A stretch of 64,000 nt of DNA from positions 1,612,001 through 1,676,000 of the forward strand of contig JAQTIF010000001.1 of the NCBI GenBank assembly GCA_029433525.1, read 5' to 3'. The notes under the pieces were generated by a model. The model was not told the DNA's origin. It ran no database searches and saw only the letters and a program-made list of their open reading frames with translations. The stretch comes from Enterobacteriaceae bacterium ESL0689. GTDB lineage: Bacteria > Pseudomonadota > Gammaproteobacteria > Enterobacterales > Enterobacteriaceae. A program made the translations under genes and the position numbers. Shown here piece after piece: positions 18,374 through 29,932 of this stretch (its first letter is position 1; each line of letters opens with the position of its first letter).

Positions 18374-19251
18374 GTTCACTGCGTCGCAGCATGCTGTTTC
18401 TGCCAGGTTCAAACGCGGCCATGCTCTCCACCGCGTTTATCTATCGTCCTGACTCTATCATGTTTGATCTCGAAGATGCGGTATCGTTGCGTGAAAAAGA
18501 TACCGCTCGTCTGCTGGTCTGGCATGCTTTACAACATCCGATGTATCAGGACATCGAAACGGTGGTGCGGATTAATCCGCTCAATACTCCCTTTGGTCTC
18601 GCAGATCTGGAAGCCGCGGTGCGGGGTGGGGTGGATGTGGTGCGTTTGCCGAAAACCGATACCCCGGAGGATATTGACGAACTGGAAGGCCATCTGGTTC
18701 GCATCGAACGGGAATGCGGACGTGAAGTTGGATCGACCCGCATCATGGCGGCGATTGAATCGGCCACCGGTGTGATTAACGCGGTTGCCATCGCTCGCCG
18801 TTCACCACGGCTGGTGGGGATTGCGCTGGCGGCCTTTGATTACGTGATGGACATGCAGACAGAACGCGGTGATGGCACCGAGCTGTTTTATGCCCGCTGC
18901 GCAGTTTTACACGCGGCCCGTGCGGCCGGGATCGACGCTTTTGACGTGGTGTGGTCAGACGTCAACGACGAGGCCGGTTTCCTGCGGGAAGTTGAGCTGA
19001 TCCGTAAGATGGGCTTTAACGGCAAGTCGCTGATTAATCCACGGCAAATTGACCTGCTGCATAACGCTTATGCGCCGACACAAAAAGAGGTCGATCACGC
19101 GAAATTAGTGACTGAAGCGGCCGAGGAAGGGGAACGTAAAGGCCTGGGTGTGATTTCACTGAATGGCAAAATGGTCGATGCCCCGATTATTAACCACGCG
19201 AAGAGAGTGCTGGAGCGTGCGGCTGCCTCCGGTGTACGTCGTGAAGGATAA
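18367..19251 (+). CDS. citE: Citrate lyase beta subunit (citryl-ACP lyase)
   Basis: A 294-residue CitE, a TIM-barrel lyase of the HpcH/HpaI family that splits citryl-ACP into oxaloacetate and acetyl-ACP. Family motifs are visible: [11 protein letters not shown] at the start, [13 protein letters not shown] with acidic metal ligands, [23 protein letters not shown] and the C-terminal [12 protein letters not shown]. It overlaps citD by 7 bases (ATGTTAA) and has GAGGAAATT as its ribosome site. Confidence 0.96.
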   Translation: MLSSLRRSMLFLPGSNAAMLSTAFIYRPDSIMFDLEDAVSLREKDTARLLVWHALQHPMYQDIETVVRINPLNTPFGLADLEAAVRGGVDVVRLPKTDTPEDIDELEGHLVRIERECGREVGSTRIMAAIESATGVINAVAIARRSPRLVGIALAAFDYVMDMQTERGDGTELFYARCAVLHAARAAGIDAFDVVWSDVNDEAGFLREVELIRKMGFNGKSLINPRQIDLLHNAYAPTQKEVDHAKLVTEAAEEGERKGLGVISLNGKMVDAPIINHAKRVLERAAASGVRREG

Positions 19252-19253
19252 AA

Positions 19254-20774
19254 ATGATGAATAAGAAAGTGCTTTCCGATAAAGACAAATCTCAGACTCC
19301 GGCATTAAAACCTTTTGAGTCGGCTTTCACTGCCACCCCCTGGCTGGCGGATGCAGAGCAAAAACGTCATCGCAAGCTGTGTGCCAGCCTTGAAGAGGCA
19401 ATAAAACGCAGTGGTTTGCAGGACGGGATGACCATCTCCTTTCATCACGCCTTCCGTGAAGGGGATAAGGTGATTAACAGTGTGGTCGCCAAGCTGGCAG
19501 AGATGGGCTTTAAGAACCTGACGCTGGCTTCCAGCTCGCTGATGACCTGTAACGATGCGCTGATCGAACATATTAAAAATGGCGTTATCAGCCGGATTTA
19601 CACCTCCGGTATGCGCGGTAAACTCGCCGATGCCATTTCACATGGCCTGATGGATGAGCCGGTACAGATCCATTCGCACGGCGGACGGGTGAAGTTGCTT
19701 CAGGATGGTGAACTGAAGATCGATGTCGCTTTCCTCGGGGTGCCATGCAGTGACGAATTTGGTAATGCCAACGGCACTCACGGCAAGTCCTGCTGCGGTT
19801 CGCTGGGATATGCGATGGTCGATGCTCACTTTGCCCGCAAAGTGGTTCTGCTGAGTGAAGAACTGGTGCCATTCCCCAATATGCCAGCCAGTATCGTCCA
19901 GGATCAGGTCGATTATATCGTGCAGGTCGAGAGCGTCGGCGATCCGGCGAAAATCAGCGTCGGTGCGGCTCGGGTGACCAGTAACCCGCGCGAACTGATG
20001 ATCGCGCGTTATGCGGCGGATGTGATCGAACATTCGGGTTACTTCAAACCGGGCTTCTCGATGCAGACCGGCTCCGGTGCAGCTGCCACCGCCTGTACCC
20101 GCTTCCTCGGGGAAAAGATGGCGCGTCAGGGGATAAAAGCCCGTTTCGCGCTGGGCGGGATCACCGGCAGTCTGGTGGATCTCCATGAGAAAGGACTGGT
20201 TGAGAAGTTGCTCGATACGCAGTGTTTTGACGGTCAGGCCGCAGCATCGCTGGCACGCAACCCGGATCATGTCGAGATCTCCACCAATGTGTATGCCAAT
20301 CCTGGCAGTAAAGCCGCCAGTTGTGACTTGCTGGATGTGGTGATCCTGAGTGCGCTGGAAATCGATGTCGATTTTAATGTCAACGTGATAACCGGTTCTG
20401 ATGGCGTGATGCGTGGCGCTTCAGGGGGACACTGTGATGTGGCCGCCGCCGCCAATCTGACCATCGTGGTCGCACCGCTGTTGCGCAGTCGTATCCCGAC
20501 CGTGGTAAAACGGGTGACCACGCGACTGACTCCCGGTGAAAGCATTGATGTGCTGGTGACTGACCACGGTATCGCGGTCAATCCGGCGCGGCCGGAAGTT
20601 CGCGCCCGGCTGGAAGCGGCAGGAATGAAGATCGTCGATATTGAAGCGCTGTATCAGCGGGCAATCTCGCTGACCGGTGAACCGAAACCGATTGAGTTTA
20701 CCGATAAAGTGGTTGGCGTGATCCGTTATCGTGACGGTCGGGTGATCGACAAGGTACATCAGGTGAAGGCGTAA
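19254..20774 (+). CDS. citF: Citrate lyase alpha subunit (citrate:acetyl-ACP transferase)
   Basis: A 506-residue CitF, which swaps the acetyl on the acyl carrier protein for citrate to form citryl-ACP. It has the family-specific TISFHHAFREGDKVIN, the Gly-rich HSHGGR and GTHGKSCCGSLGYAMVDA, and the C-terminal SGGHCDVAAAANLTIV. Length matches the family. The start is ATG 19254 or the adjacent 19257, with AGGA upstream. It lies directly between citE and citX. Confidence 0.96.
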   Translation: MMNKKVLSDKDKSQTPALKPFESAFTATPWLADAEQKRHRKLCASLEEAIKRSGLQDGMTISFHHAFREGDKVINSVVAKLAEMGFKNLTLASSSLMTCNDALIEHIKNGVISRIYTSGMRGKLADAISHGLMDEPVQIHSHGGRVKLLQDGELKIDVAFLGVPCSDEFGNANGTHGKSCCGSLGYAMVDAHFARKVVLLSEELVPFPNMPASIVQDQVDYIVQVESVGDPAKISVGAARVTSNPRELMIARYAADVIEHSGYFKPGFSMQTGSGAAATACTRFLGEKMARQGIKARFALGGITGSLVDLHEKGLVEKLLDTQCFDGQAAASLARNPDHVEISTNVYANPGSKAASCDLLDVVILSALEIDVDFNVNVITGSDGVMRGASGGHCDVAAAANLTIVVAPLLRSRIPTVVKRVTTRLTPGESIDVLVTDHGIAVNPARPEVRARLEAAGMKIVDIEALYQRAISLTGEPKPIEFTDKVVGVIRYRDGRVIDKVHQVKA

Positions 20775-20778
20775 TCTC

Positions 20779-21405
20779 ATGACAGAAACGGTACCTGCAG
20801 CAACAGAGATAAGTCTGGCGGTATGGCTGGCAGCGAAAGAGGCTCGTGCCGCACGACAGCAGGCGTGGCTGACACGTTATCAACAGCCCGTTATCTCTCT
20901 GACGCTGGTTACGCCGGGGGCAGTAAAAGACACGGCCAGGTACCGCAATACCATGCAGGTTGCGTTGCAACAGTGTGAACAGATGCTGCGGGAATATCAC
21001 TGGCCGGTCAAAGCACAGCAGGTTTTATGGCTGGAGACCGGCCCCGAAGCCCTTTGGTGTGTGGCACATCCGGCGCAAGGGATCAAAAGAGGCTGTATCA
21101 CCCTGGAGGAGCTGCATCCGCTGGGGCGGCTGTGGGACTTTGATGTCATCTGCCTGGAGAGCGGGTCACTGAGTCGTCAGTCGCTGGGCTGGGCTGGACG
21201 TCGTTGTCTGTTATGTCATGAGCCCGCTCATGCCTGTTCCCGTTCACGTCGGCACCCGACAGAACAGGTGACAGAACGTGTGGAGAAAATGATCGATGAG
21301 TGGTTTGCTGGCGATGCAGCAAAACAGGCTGACTGTGCCACAACTGGCCGAGGAAGCGTTGTGGCAGGAACTGAGGCTGACACCGAAACCCGGACTGGTA
21401 GATAA
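20779..21405 (+). CDS. citX: Apo-citrate lyase phosphoribosyl-dephospho-CoA transferase
   Basis: A 208-residue CitX, which attaches the activated prosthetic group to the serine of CitD. The family core is clear: TLVTPGAVKDT, then HPLGRLWDFDVICLE and GRRCLLCHEPAHACSRSRRH with the C-x2-C pair. E. coli CitX is shorter (about 183 residues). The last 25 or so residues here (after EWFAGDA) are encoded by DNA that also encodes the N-terminus of CitG in another frame, and they look unconstrained. The long tail may be the result of a lost stop codon. Confidence 0.92.
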   Translation: MTETVPAATEISLAVWLAAKEARAARQQAWLTRYQQPVISLTLVTPGAVKDTARYRNTMQVALQQCEQMLREYHWPVKAQQVLWLETGPEALWCVAHPAQGIKRGCITLEELHPLGRLWDFDVICLESGSLSRQSLGWAGRRCLLCHEPAHACSRSRRHPTEQVTERVEKMIDEWFAGDAAKQADCATTGRGSVVAGTEADTETRTGR

Positions 21406-22126
21406 GCGAAATAGCGGTGCGCACAGCGACATGGACTATGCGTTGTTTAGTCGTAGTATCAGGGCGATAGCACCGTGGTTTGCGCGTTTTACCGAACTGG
21501 GTTTTACCCAGGGCGAACAACCGGCAGAAGGGCAGTTATGCCACCTGCGGCCAATGGGCATCGCCTGTGAACAGGCGATGTATCACGCGACCCAGGGGGT
21601 TAACACGCACAAAGGGGGCATATTTTCGCTGGGGTTGCTCTGTTTTGCCGCCGGACGGCTGCAGCGGCAGGGCAGGTGTGTATCGGCTGATAATCTGTGT
21701 CTGACCGTCAGCGAACTGTGCCACGGGCTGGTGGCGAAAGAGCTGATGGCCTGTCGCCAGGCGATGACCGCAGGCGAAAAGCAATACCGTCAGTATCGCC
21801 TCACCGGCGCGCGGGGAGAAGCAGAGCAGGGATTTAGCACCCTCCGGCGCGACGTCTTACCGTACTGGTATCAGGTGCCGATCGAAAGGCGTTTGCATCA
21901 TGCGCTGTTGCGCTTGATGGCGGTAAATCCCGACAGTAACCTGGTTTCACGCGGTGGCATGAACGGATTAAGATATGTGCAATCGTATGCACAGAAACTG
22001 CTAAAAACCGGCTGGGATGATAACCGCCTGGCGCAGATGGACGATGATCTGAACGCTCGCCATTTAAGCCCAGGAGGAAGTGCCGATCTGCTGTCTGTAG
22101 CGTGGGTGTTGGTACACTGCGGCTGA
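21296..22126 (+). CDS. citG: Triphosphoribosyl-dephospho-CoA synthase
   Basis: A 276-residue CitG, which makes 2'-(5''-triphosphoribosyl)-3'-dephospho-CoA, the precursor of the citrate lyase prosthetic group. Conserved family segments are TPKPGLVDKRNSGAH, LRPMGIACEQAM, GVNTHKGGIFSLGLL, LTGARGEAEQGF and the C-terminal HLSPGGSADLL. The start at 21296 lies 110 bases inside citX; a weak GGAG is upstream. It is the last gene of the citrate operon. Confidence 0.94.
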   Translation: MSGLLAMQQNRLTVPQLAEEALWQELRLTPKPGLVDKRNSGAHSDMDYALFSRSIRAIAPWFARFTELGFTQGEQPAEGQLCHLRPMGIACEQAMYHATQGVNTHKGGIFSLGLLCFAAGRLQRQGRCVSADNLCLTVSELCHGLVAKELMACRQAMTAGEKQYRQYRLTGARGEAEQGFSTLRRDVLPYWYQVPIERRLHHALLRLMAVNPDSNLVSRGGMNGLRYVQSYAQKLLKTGWDDNRLAQMDDDLNARHLSPGGSADLLSVAWVLVHCG

Positions 22127-22189
22127 TCTTTTTCGGCTGCCTCCGCTGTGGCCGGAATCCTTACGGACGGTTACATCTGCGCTGCGGTT

Positions 22190-22217
22190 GCCCGGCGCTT
22201 ATCCGTATCCGCCGGGC
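22190..22217. terminator. GC-rich hairpin after the citrate operon
   Basis: GCCCGGCG and CGCCGGGC form a perfect 8-bp stem around a 12-base loop, 63 bases beyond the citG stop. The loop and flanks (GCGCTTATCCG) have a REP/palindromic-unit look. There is no U-tract directly after it, so it could be a 3'-protecting REP-like element rather than a simple terminator. The rest of 22127-22421 shows no gene I would support. Confidence 0.5.
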
Positions 22218-22421
22218 GATTCAGGCGCTAAACGGCTTTTTCATCATGCCTTCCTTGAGATCAAAACCAAAACGGCACAATGGTCTGTTCTGCTGTTAAT
22301 CGCTTATCTTCCACCATGAAGCGATTTACCCCGCGATGTGAATACAGCTACAGCCATGATGAATAAATTGCGATAAAATCCTGTTAACAGCCGTTGCTAA
22401 GAACCGAACACAGGATAAAGA

Positions 22422-23992
22422 ATGACAAGCTTTCAACAGCGTGCAGAACTACACCGCCAAATCTGGCAAATCGCCAATGAAGTCAGAGGCTCGGTAGATG
22501 GATGGGATTTCAAACAGTATGTCCTCGGTGCGCTTTTTTACCGCTTTATCAGTGAAAACTTCTCCAGCTACATCGAAGCCGGTGATGACAGCGTCCACTA
22601 TGCTGCGTTGGATGACAGTATCATTACCGACGAAATCAAAGATGATGCCATCAAAACCAAAGGCTATTTTATTTATCCGAGCCAGCTTTTCTGCAATGTC
22701 GTCGCTAAAGCGCATACCAACGACAGGCTGAACGCGGATTTAAACAGCATCTTTGTCGCCATTGAAAGTTCTGCGTATGGTTATCCATCGGAAGCGGATA
22801 TCAAAGGTCTGTTTGCTGATTTTGATACCACCAGTAACCGTCTGGGGAATACGGTTAAAGATAAAAACAGCCGTCTTACCGCCGTATTGAAAGGTGTCGA
22901 AGGCTTAAAACTAGGCAACTTTGACGATCATCAGATTGACCTGTTTGGCGATGCCTATGAGTTCCTGATCTCTAATTATGCAGCGAATGCCGGTAAATCT
23001 GGCGGCGAGTTCTTTACGCCACAGCACGTCTCGAAGCTGATTGCGCAACTGGCCATCCACGGACAGACGCATGTCAACAAAATCTATGATCCGGCGGCAG
23101 GCTCGGGCTCACTGCTGCTGCAGGCCAAAAAGCAGTTTGATGACCATCTGATTGAGGAGGGTTTTTTCGGTCAGGAGATTAACCATACCACCTTCAACCT
23201 GGCGCGGATGAACATGTTTCTGCACAATATCAACTACGACAAATTTGATATCCGGCTTGGCAATACCCTGACTGACCCCTATTTCGGTGATGAAAGACCC
23301 TTTGATGCTATTGTTTCGAACCCGCCTTATTCCGTGAAATGGACCGGCAGTGACGACCCGACACTGATTAACGATGAGCGTTTTGCCCCGGCGGGGATAC
23401 TGGCGCCGAAGTCGAAAGCCGATTTTGCTTTTGTGCTGCATGCGCTGAGCTATCTCTCTGCTAAAGGCCGCGCGGCGATAGTCTGCTTTCCCGGTATTTT
23501 CTACCGCGGGGGAGCGGAGCAGAAAATCCGTCAGTATCTGGTTGATAACAATTATATTGAAACGGTGATATCACTGGCACCGAATCTGTTCTTTGGCACC
23601 ACCATTGCGGTTAACATTCTGGTGCTGTCAAAACATAAGACCGATAGCCACATTCAGTTTATTGATGCCAGCGAGCTGTTTAAGAAAGAGACCAATAACA
23701 ACATTCTGACCGATGAGCATATCGCTCAGATTATGCAGCTGTTCAGCAGCAAAGCCGATGTTGATCATCTGGCGAAATCCGTGGCCTTTGAAAAGATTGC
23801 CGCCAGTGATTACAACCTGTCTGTCAGCAGCTATGTAGAAGCGAAAGATAACCGTGAAATCATCGATATCGGTGAGCTGAATGCGGAGCTGAAAACCACC
23901 GTCAGCAAAATCGACCAGTTACGTAAAGAGATTGATGCGATTGTGGCAGAGATTGAAGGTAGTGAAAGTAAAGATAGTAGTAAGGGGCAGCA

Positions 23993-23996
<4 letters not shown>
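22422..23996 (+). CDS. hsdM: Type IC N6-adenine methyltransferase, M subunit (PrrA-like)
   Basis: A 524-residue HsdM of the type IC family. Its sequence follows EcoR124-type HsdM almost throughout (start [19 protein letters not shown]; end [21 protein letters not shown]). SAM motif I is [12 protein letters not shown] and the catalytic motif is NPPY ([10 protein letters not shown]). In the E. coli EcoprrI locus the same gene is prrA, followed by prrB (S), prrC (anticodon nuclease) and prrD (R), exactly the order seen here. ATG 22422 has AGGA upstream. The stop overlaps the hsdS start (ATGA). Confidence 0.95.
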
Positions 23997-25288
<1,292 letters not shown>

Positions 25289-25289
25289 T

Positions 25290-26480
25290 ATGAGCAAGAC
25301 ACTTGAGGAAATCGCCCGGCAGCTAAGCACTCCTGAAAAAGTCAGAAAAACGGTTGCTGGAAAAACCAGCCAGGTGGAAGAGATCAAGGCGGTGCCAAAA
25401 GTGCAGCTCATCTACGCTTTTAATGGCACAGGGAAGACACGCCTTTCGCGCTATTTCACGCAACTGATTGCGCCTAAAGGGAATCACTCCCAGGGTACGC
25501 ATCAGGCTGACGTATCGCATAAAAAAATCATCTATTACAATGCTTTTACCGAGGATCTGTTTTACTGGGATAACGATCTGCAGCAAGATGCCGAGCCGAA
25601 GCTAAAGGTGCAGCCTAATTCCTATACCAACTGGTTGCTGACATTGCTTAAAGATTTGGGCCAGGATGGCAATATTGCTCGTTATTTCCAGCGCTATACC
25701 AACGACAAGCTAACGCCACACTTCAATGCCGATTTTAGCGAAATCACTTTTTCCCTCGCGCGCGGCAACGATGAGCGTTCCGCCCATATCAAGCTATCCA
25801 AAGGTGAAGAAAGCAACTTTATCTGGAGTCTCTTTTACACCTTGCTGGATCAAGTGGTCACCATTCTCAATGTTGCCGAGCCGGATGCGCGCGAAACCCG
25901 CGCATTTGATCAACTGCAATATGTATTCATTGATGATCCCGTCAGCTCTCTTGATGATAACCATTTGATTGAGCTGGCGGTTAATCTTGCCGAACTGATC
26001 AAATCGAGCGAATCTGATCTGAAGTTCATTATCACCACCCATAGCCCGGCATTTTATAATGTCCTGTTCAATGAGCTGAACAGTAAAACCTGCTACATGC
26101 TGGAGCAATGTGAAGATGGCACATTTACCCTGAGCGAAAAAAAGGGGGATGCTAACAAACGTTTTTCCTACCATCTCCATCTGAAGCAGACAATCGAACA
26201 GGCGATTGCGGACAACCATATTGAAAGATATCACTTTATGTTACTGCGCAATCTTTATGAGAAAACAGCCAGTTTTCTTGGTTACCCGAAATGGTCTGAA
26301 CTGTTGCCTGACGACAAGCAGCTTTATCTGAGCAGAATCATCAATTTCACCAGTCACAGCACGCTATCGAATGAAGCGGTTGCCACGCCAACGCCAGCGG
26401 AGAAGGCGACGGTCAAACTGTTACTCGATCACCTGAAGAGCAACTGTGGCTTCTGGCAACAAGGACAAAAAAATGAGTGA
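25290..26480 (+). CDS. prrC: PrrC-type anticodon nuclease
   Basis: A 396-residue protein, the exact length of E. coli PrrC and with very similar sequence. The N-terminal ABC-type ATPase has Walker A FNGTGKTR (K49), signature-like LSKGEESN (about 169-176), Walker [14 protein letters not shown] (211-223) and the H-loop THSP (H251). The C-terminal nuclease has the catalytic triad R320, E324 and H356, and D287 in the motif [11 protein letters not shown] (284-294). PrrC cuts tRNA-Lys at the anticodon wobble base. It is held silent by the type IC enzyme and freed when phage T4 Stp alters that enzyme. The gene sits between hsdS (1-base gap) and hsdR (8-base overlap), as in EcoprrI. Confidence 0.96.
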   Translation: MSKTLEEIARQLSTPEKVRKTVAGKTSQVEEIKAVPKVQLIYAFNGTGKTRLSRYFTQLIAPKGNHSQGTHQADVSHKKIIYYNAFTEDLFYWDNDLQQDAEPKLKVQPNSYTNWLLTLLKDLGQDGNIARYFQRYTNDKLTPHFNADFSEITFSLARGNDERSAHIKLSKGEESNFIWSLFYTLLDQVVTILNVAEPDARETRAFDQLQYVFIDDPVSSLDDNHLIELAVNLAELIKSSESDLKFIITTHSPAFYNVLFNELNSKTCYMLEQCEDGTFTLSEKKGDANKRFSYHLHLKQTIEQAIADNHIERYHFMLLRNLYEKTASFLGYPKWSELLPDDKQLYLSRIINFTSHSTLSNEAVATPTPAEKATVKLLLDHLKSNCGFWQQGQKNE

Positions 26481-29400
26481 GATCACCACACCGATTGCGG
26501 AAACCAATCATTTCATCGTGCTGGATAAATACAGCCCGCAATGGCAGCTCAGCGCGAGCTATCAAAGCGAAAGTGATCTGGAACGTGAGCTGATCCAGGA
26601 TCTGGTTAACCAGGGCTATGAATACCTGCCCGTCCTGAACAACAGCAGCGCGATGCTTGCGAATGTCAGGCAACAGTTGCAAACCCTTAACAATGTCACC
26701 TTTCTCGATGCTGAATGGCATCGCTTTGTTGACAGCTGGATGGACAACGCCAGCGAAGGTGTTGTCGAGAAAGCGCGTAAAATTCATGACGATTATGTGC
26801 ATGATTTCGTCTTTGACGATGGCCGTATTCAGAACATCTATCTGCTGGACAAAAAAAATATTTTTCGCAATAAATTGCAGGTGATCAGGCAGTTTGAACA
26901 AACGGGTAGCCATGCCAATCGCTACGATGTCACCCTGCTGGTGAATGGTCTGCCGCTGGTGCAAATCGAGTTGAAAAAGCGCGGTGTTGCGATACGTGAA
27001 GCCTTTAATCAGATACACCGTTACAGCAAGGAGAGCTTTAACAGTGACCACTCTCTTTATAAATATCTGCAACTGTTTGTCATTTCTAACGGCACCGATA
27101 GCCGCTATTTTGCCAATACCACCAAAAGGGATAAGAACAGTTTCGATTTCACCATGAACTGGGCGAAGTCTGATAACACGCTGATTAAAGACCTCAAGGA
27201 TTTTACGGCCACGTTTTTGCAGAAGCATACCCTGCTCAATGTGCTGTTTAATTACAGCGTGTTTGACAGTAATCAGACACTGCTGGTGATGCGCCCCTAT
27301 CAGATCGCCGCCACTGAGCGGATCATCTGGAAAATTAATAGCTCCTTTAAAGCAAAGAACTGGTCAAAACCGGAAAGCGGGGGATATATCTGGCACACCA
27401 CTGGATCAGGTAAAACCCTGACCAGCTTTAAGGCTGCTCGTCTGGCAACCGAACTGGACTTCATCGATAAAGTCTTTTTTGTCGTAGACCGGAAAGACCT
27501 TGATTACCAGACCATGAAAGAGTACCAGCGCTTCTCGCCGGACAGCGTTAATGGTTCTGACAATACGACAGCCCTGAAAAGAAACCTGGAGAAAAACGAT
27601 AACAAAATTATTGTCACCACCATTCAGAAGCTGAACAATCTGATCAAAGCGGAAGCTGATTTACCGGTCTATCAGCAACAGGTGGTCTTTATTTTCGATG
27701 AGTGCCACCGCAGTCAGTTCGGTGAAGCACAGAAGAACCTGACAAAGAAATTCAGATATTTTTATCAGTTCGGTTTTACTGGCACCCCTATTTTTGCCGG
27801 TAAAAATGCGCTGGGGACTGAAGATACGTCAACGGTTTTCGGCACTGAGCTGCACGCTTATATCATCACCGACGCCATTCGTGATGAAAAAGTGCTGAAA
27901 TTTAAGGTCGATTACAATGATGTCCGTCCGCAGTTTAAAGCACTGGAAAGAGAAAGTGATGAGAAAAAGCTCAATGCCGCTGAAAACAGACAGGCCCTGC
28001 TGCACCCGATGCGGATTAGCGAAGTCACGCACTATATCCTGAAAAACTTCCGCCAGAAAACCCACCGTGCCTTTTCCGCTACCACCGGTTTCAATGCGAT
28101 GTTTGCCGTCAGCAGTGTCGAGGCAGCAAAAGCCTATTATGAAGCTTTTCGCGATATCCAGCAGGAAATGGTGGCGCAGGATAGCCGTTACAGGCCATTG
28201 ACGGTAGCCACCATCTTCTCTTTTGCTGCCAATGAAGAGCAGGATGCGGTCGGCGATATCCGTGACGAAAGCTTTGATGTGACGGCGATGAACAGCAGTG
28301 CAAAGGAGTTTCTCGCCTCAGCGATTAGCGATTATAACGCTATCTTTAAAACCAATTTCAGTACCGATGGCAACAGTTTTCAAAACTACTACCGCGACCT
28401 GGCGAAACGAGTTAAGGAGCAACAAGTTGATTTGCTGATCGTGGTCGGTATGTTCCTGACCGGCTTTGATGCCCCGACACTCAATACGCTATTTGTCGAC
28501 AAGAACCTGCGCTACCACGGGCTGATGCAGGCTTTTTCCCGCACTAACCGGATTTACAATGCCACCAAGACCTTCGGTAATATTGTCACCTTCCGTGACT
28601 TAGAGCAGGACACCATCGATGCCATCACGCTGTTCGGAAAAAGCAATACCCGCAGTGTGGTGATGGAAAAAAGCTACAGCGAATACATGAACGGCTTTAC
28701 CGACACCCTGACCGGCGAGGCAAGACGCGGTTTTATCGATATTGTGAGTGAACTGGAGACCCGCTTTCCTGATCCTGCAGAGATTCAATCCGAAAAAGAG
28801 AAAAAAGCCTTTGTCAAACTGTTTGGCGAATACCTGCGGGCAGAGAACATACTGCAAAACTACGATGAATTTACCACCCTAAAAGCCCTGCAAACCGTTG
28901 ACCTCAGCGATCCTGTCGCCACGGCCGCGTTTAAAGCCGAACACTATCTGGACGATCAACAATTTGCCCGGTTACAGGTCATCCGCTTACCGGCTGAGCG
29001 TAAAATTCAGGACTATCGTTCCTGCTACCACGATATCCGCGAATGGCAGCACCGTGAACGTGAAGCCAGTAAAAAAGAGAGCCATACCGTTGACTGGGAT
29101 GACGTGGTCTTTGAGGTAGATTTACTGAAATCACAGGAGATTAACCTCGATTATATTCTGGGACTGATTTACGACTACCATCAAAAGCATACCGATAAAG
29201 CCACTCTGCAGGATGAAGTGAAGCGGTTAATCCGTGCCAGTGTCGACAACCGGGCAAAAGAGGGGTTGATCGTCAATTTTATCGAGCAGAGTAACCTTGA
29301 TGAGATGGCGGATAAAGAGGGGATTATTGAAGCGTTCTACACCTTTGCCCAGCAGGTCCAGCGGCATGAAGCGGATACCTTAATCAGGGAAGAAAACCTG

Positions 29401-29595
29401 AATGATGAGGCTGCCAGACGCTATATCAGAACCTCGCTGAAACGAGAATATGCCACGGAAAATGGCACCGCACTGAATGATGCGCTGCCGAAACTGAGTC
29501 CATTAAATCCGCAGTACAAAACCAAAAAACAGGCCGTTTTTCAAAAGATAAGTGCCTTTATTGAAAAGTTTAAAGGCGTTGGCGGCCAGATTTAA
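26473..29595 (+). CDS. hsdR: Type IC restriction enzyme, R subunit (PrrD-like)
   Basis: A 1040-residue HsdR very close to EcoR124-type HsdR along its whole length (ends [16 protein letters not shown]). Nuclease residues are D152 and E166-x-K168 (VQIELKK). The motor has Walker [14 protein letters not shown] box [11 protein letters not shown] and motif III FTGTPIF. I chose ATG 26473, which overlaps the prrC stop (ATGAGTGA); the longer frame from 26446 lies inside prrC. It completes a full type IC system with hsdM and hsdS. Confidence 0.96.
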   Translation: MSEITTPIAETNHFIVLDKYSPQWQLSASYQSESDLERELIQDLVNQGYEYLPVLNNSSAMLANVRQQLQTLNNVTFLDAEWHRFVDSWMDNASEGVVEKARKIHDDYVHDFVFDDGRIQNIYLLDKKNIFRNKLQVIRQFEQTGSHANRYDVTLLVNGLPLVQIELKKRGVAIREAFNQIHRYSKESFNSDHSLYKYLQLFVISNGTDSRYFANTTKRDKNSFDFTMNWAKSDNTLIKDLKDFTATFLQKHTLLNVLFNYSVFDSNQTLLVMRPYQIAATERIIWKINSSFKAKNWSKPESGGYIWHTTGSGKTLTSFKAARLATELDFIDKVFFVVDRKDLDYQTMKEYQRFSPDSVNGSDNTTALKRNLEKNDNKIIVTTIQKLNNLIKAEADLPVYQQQVVFIFDECHRSQFGEAQKNLTKKFRYFYQFGFTGTPIFAGKNALGTEDTSTVFGTELHAYIITDAIRDEKVLKFKVDYNDVRPQFKALERESDEKKLNAAENRQALLHPMRISEVTHYILKNFRQKTHRAFSATTGFNAMFAVSSVEAAKAYYEAFRDIQQEMVAQDSRYRPLTVATIFSFAANEEQDAVGDIRDESFDVTAMNSSAKEFLASAISDYNAIFKTNFSTDGNSFQNYYRDLAKRVKEQQVDLLIVVGMFLTGFDAPTLNTLFVDKNLRYHGLMQAFSRTNRIYNATKTFGNIVTFRDLEQDTIDAITLFGKSNTRSVVMEKSYSEYMNGFTDTLTGEARRGFIDIVSELETRFPDPAEIQSEKEKKAFVKLFGEYLRAENILQNYDEFTTLKALQTVDLSDPVATAAFKAEHYLDDQQFARLQVIRLPAERKIQDYRSCYHDIREWQHREREASKKESHTVDWDDVVFEVDLLKSQEINLDYILGLIYDYHQKHTDKATLQDEVKRLIRASVDNRAKEGLIVNFIEQSNLDEMADKEGIIEAFYTFAQQVQRHEADTLIREENLNDEAARRYIRTSLKREYATENGTALNDALPKLSPLNPQYKTKKQAVFQKISAFIEKFKGVGGQI

Positions 29596-29636
29596 CGTCT
29601 GGCTCATGAAGCTATTTTACTTACCATTTTGGTCAT

Positions 29637-29931
29637 GGACTCTGCATATCAGCATCAATACCGTGGTTCGCACTTTAAAAAAATCGCACCGCGATGTGTA
29701 GCCTTCTGGTGTACCGATAACTTCAGGGTATATGTCATACTGCCGGATAAAAAACATATCAGGGGTAAGCTTTACACGCAGCGGATTGAACGGGAAAACC
29801 TGAATTTGCAGCGACAGAATCGTAAGACGCTGGAGTACTCAAAATCTGTTGAGACGCATGACAGGATCATCGGTACTTTTATTGAGCGCGAATATGATGT
29901 TTGAGATGATCAACATATTGAATACCTCACC
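29637..29931 (+). pseudogene. IS1-family element relic with internal deletion
   Basis: Left part: TLHISINTVVRTLKKSHRDV-stop, the C-terminus of InsA including the A-rich frameshift site. Right part: AFWCTDNF, KKHIRGKLYTQRIERENLN and DRIIGTFIEREY of InsB. The front of InsB, with its first catalytic Asp, is missing, and further small deletions and changes follow. The right end (CAACATATTGAATACCTCACC) matches the terminal repeat of the complete IS1-family element at 44047-44830. The left end of the element is gone. It lies between hsdR and mltC and ends 2 bases from the mltC stop codon. Confidence 0.88.
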
Positions 29932-29932
29932 G

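Noticed and set aside
22102..22299. 65-codon plus-strand frame after citG
   Set aside because: It overlaps the citG end and runs through a hairpin; it has no ribosome site and looks like a Cys/Arg-rich chance reading.
26413..27228. 271-codon minus-strand frame opposite hsdR
   Set aside because: It is a shadow of the highly conserved type IC HsdR on the plus strand.
29629..29904. Functional 91-residue protein after hsdR
   Set aside because: The frame is an accidental fusion of InsA-overlap and InsB pieces in a deleted IS1-family relic.
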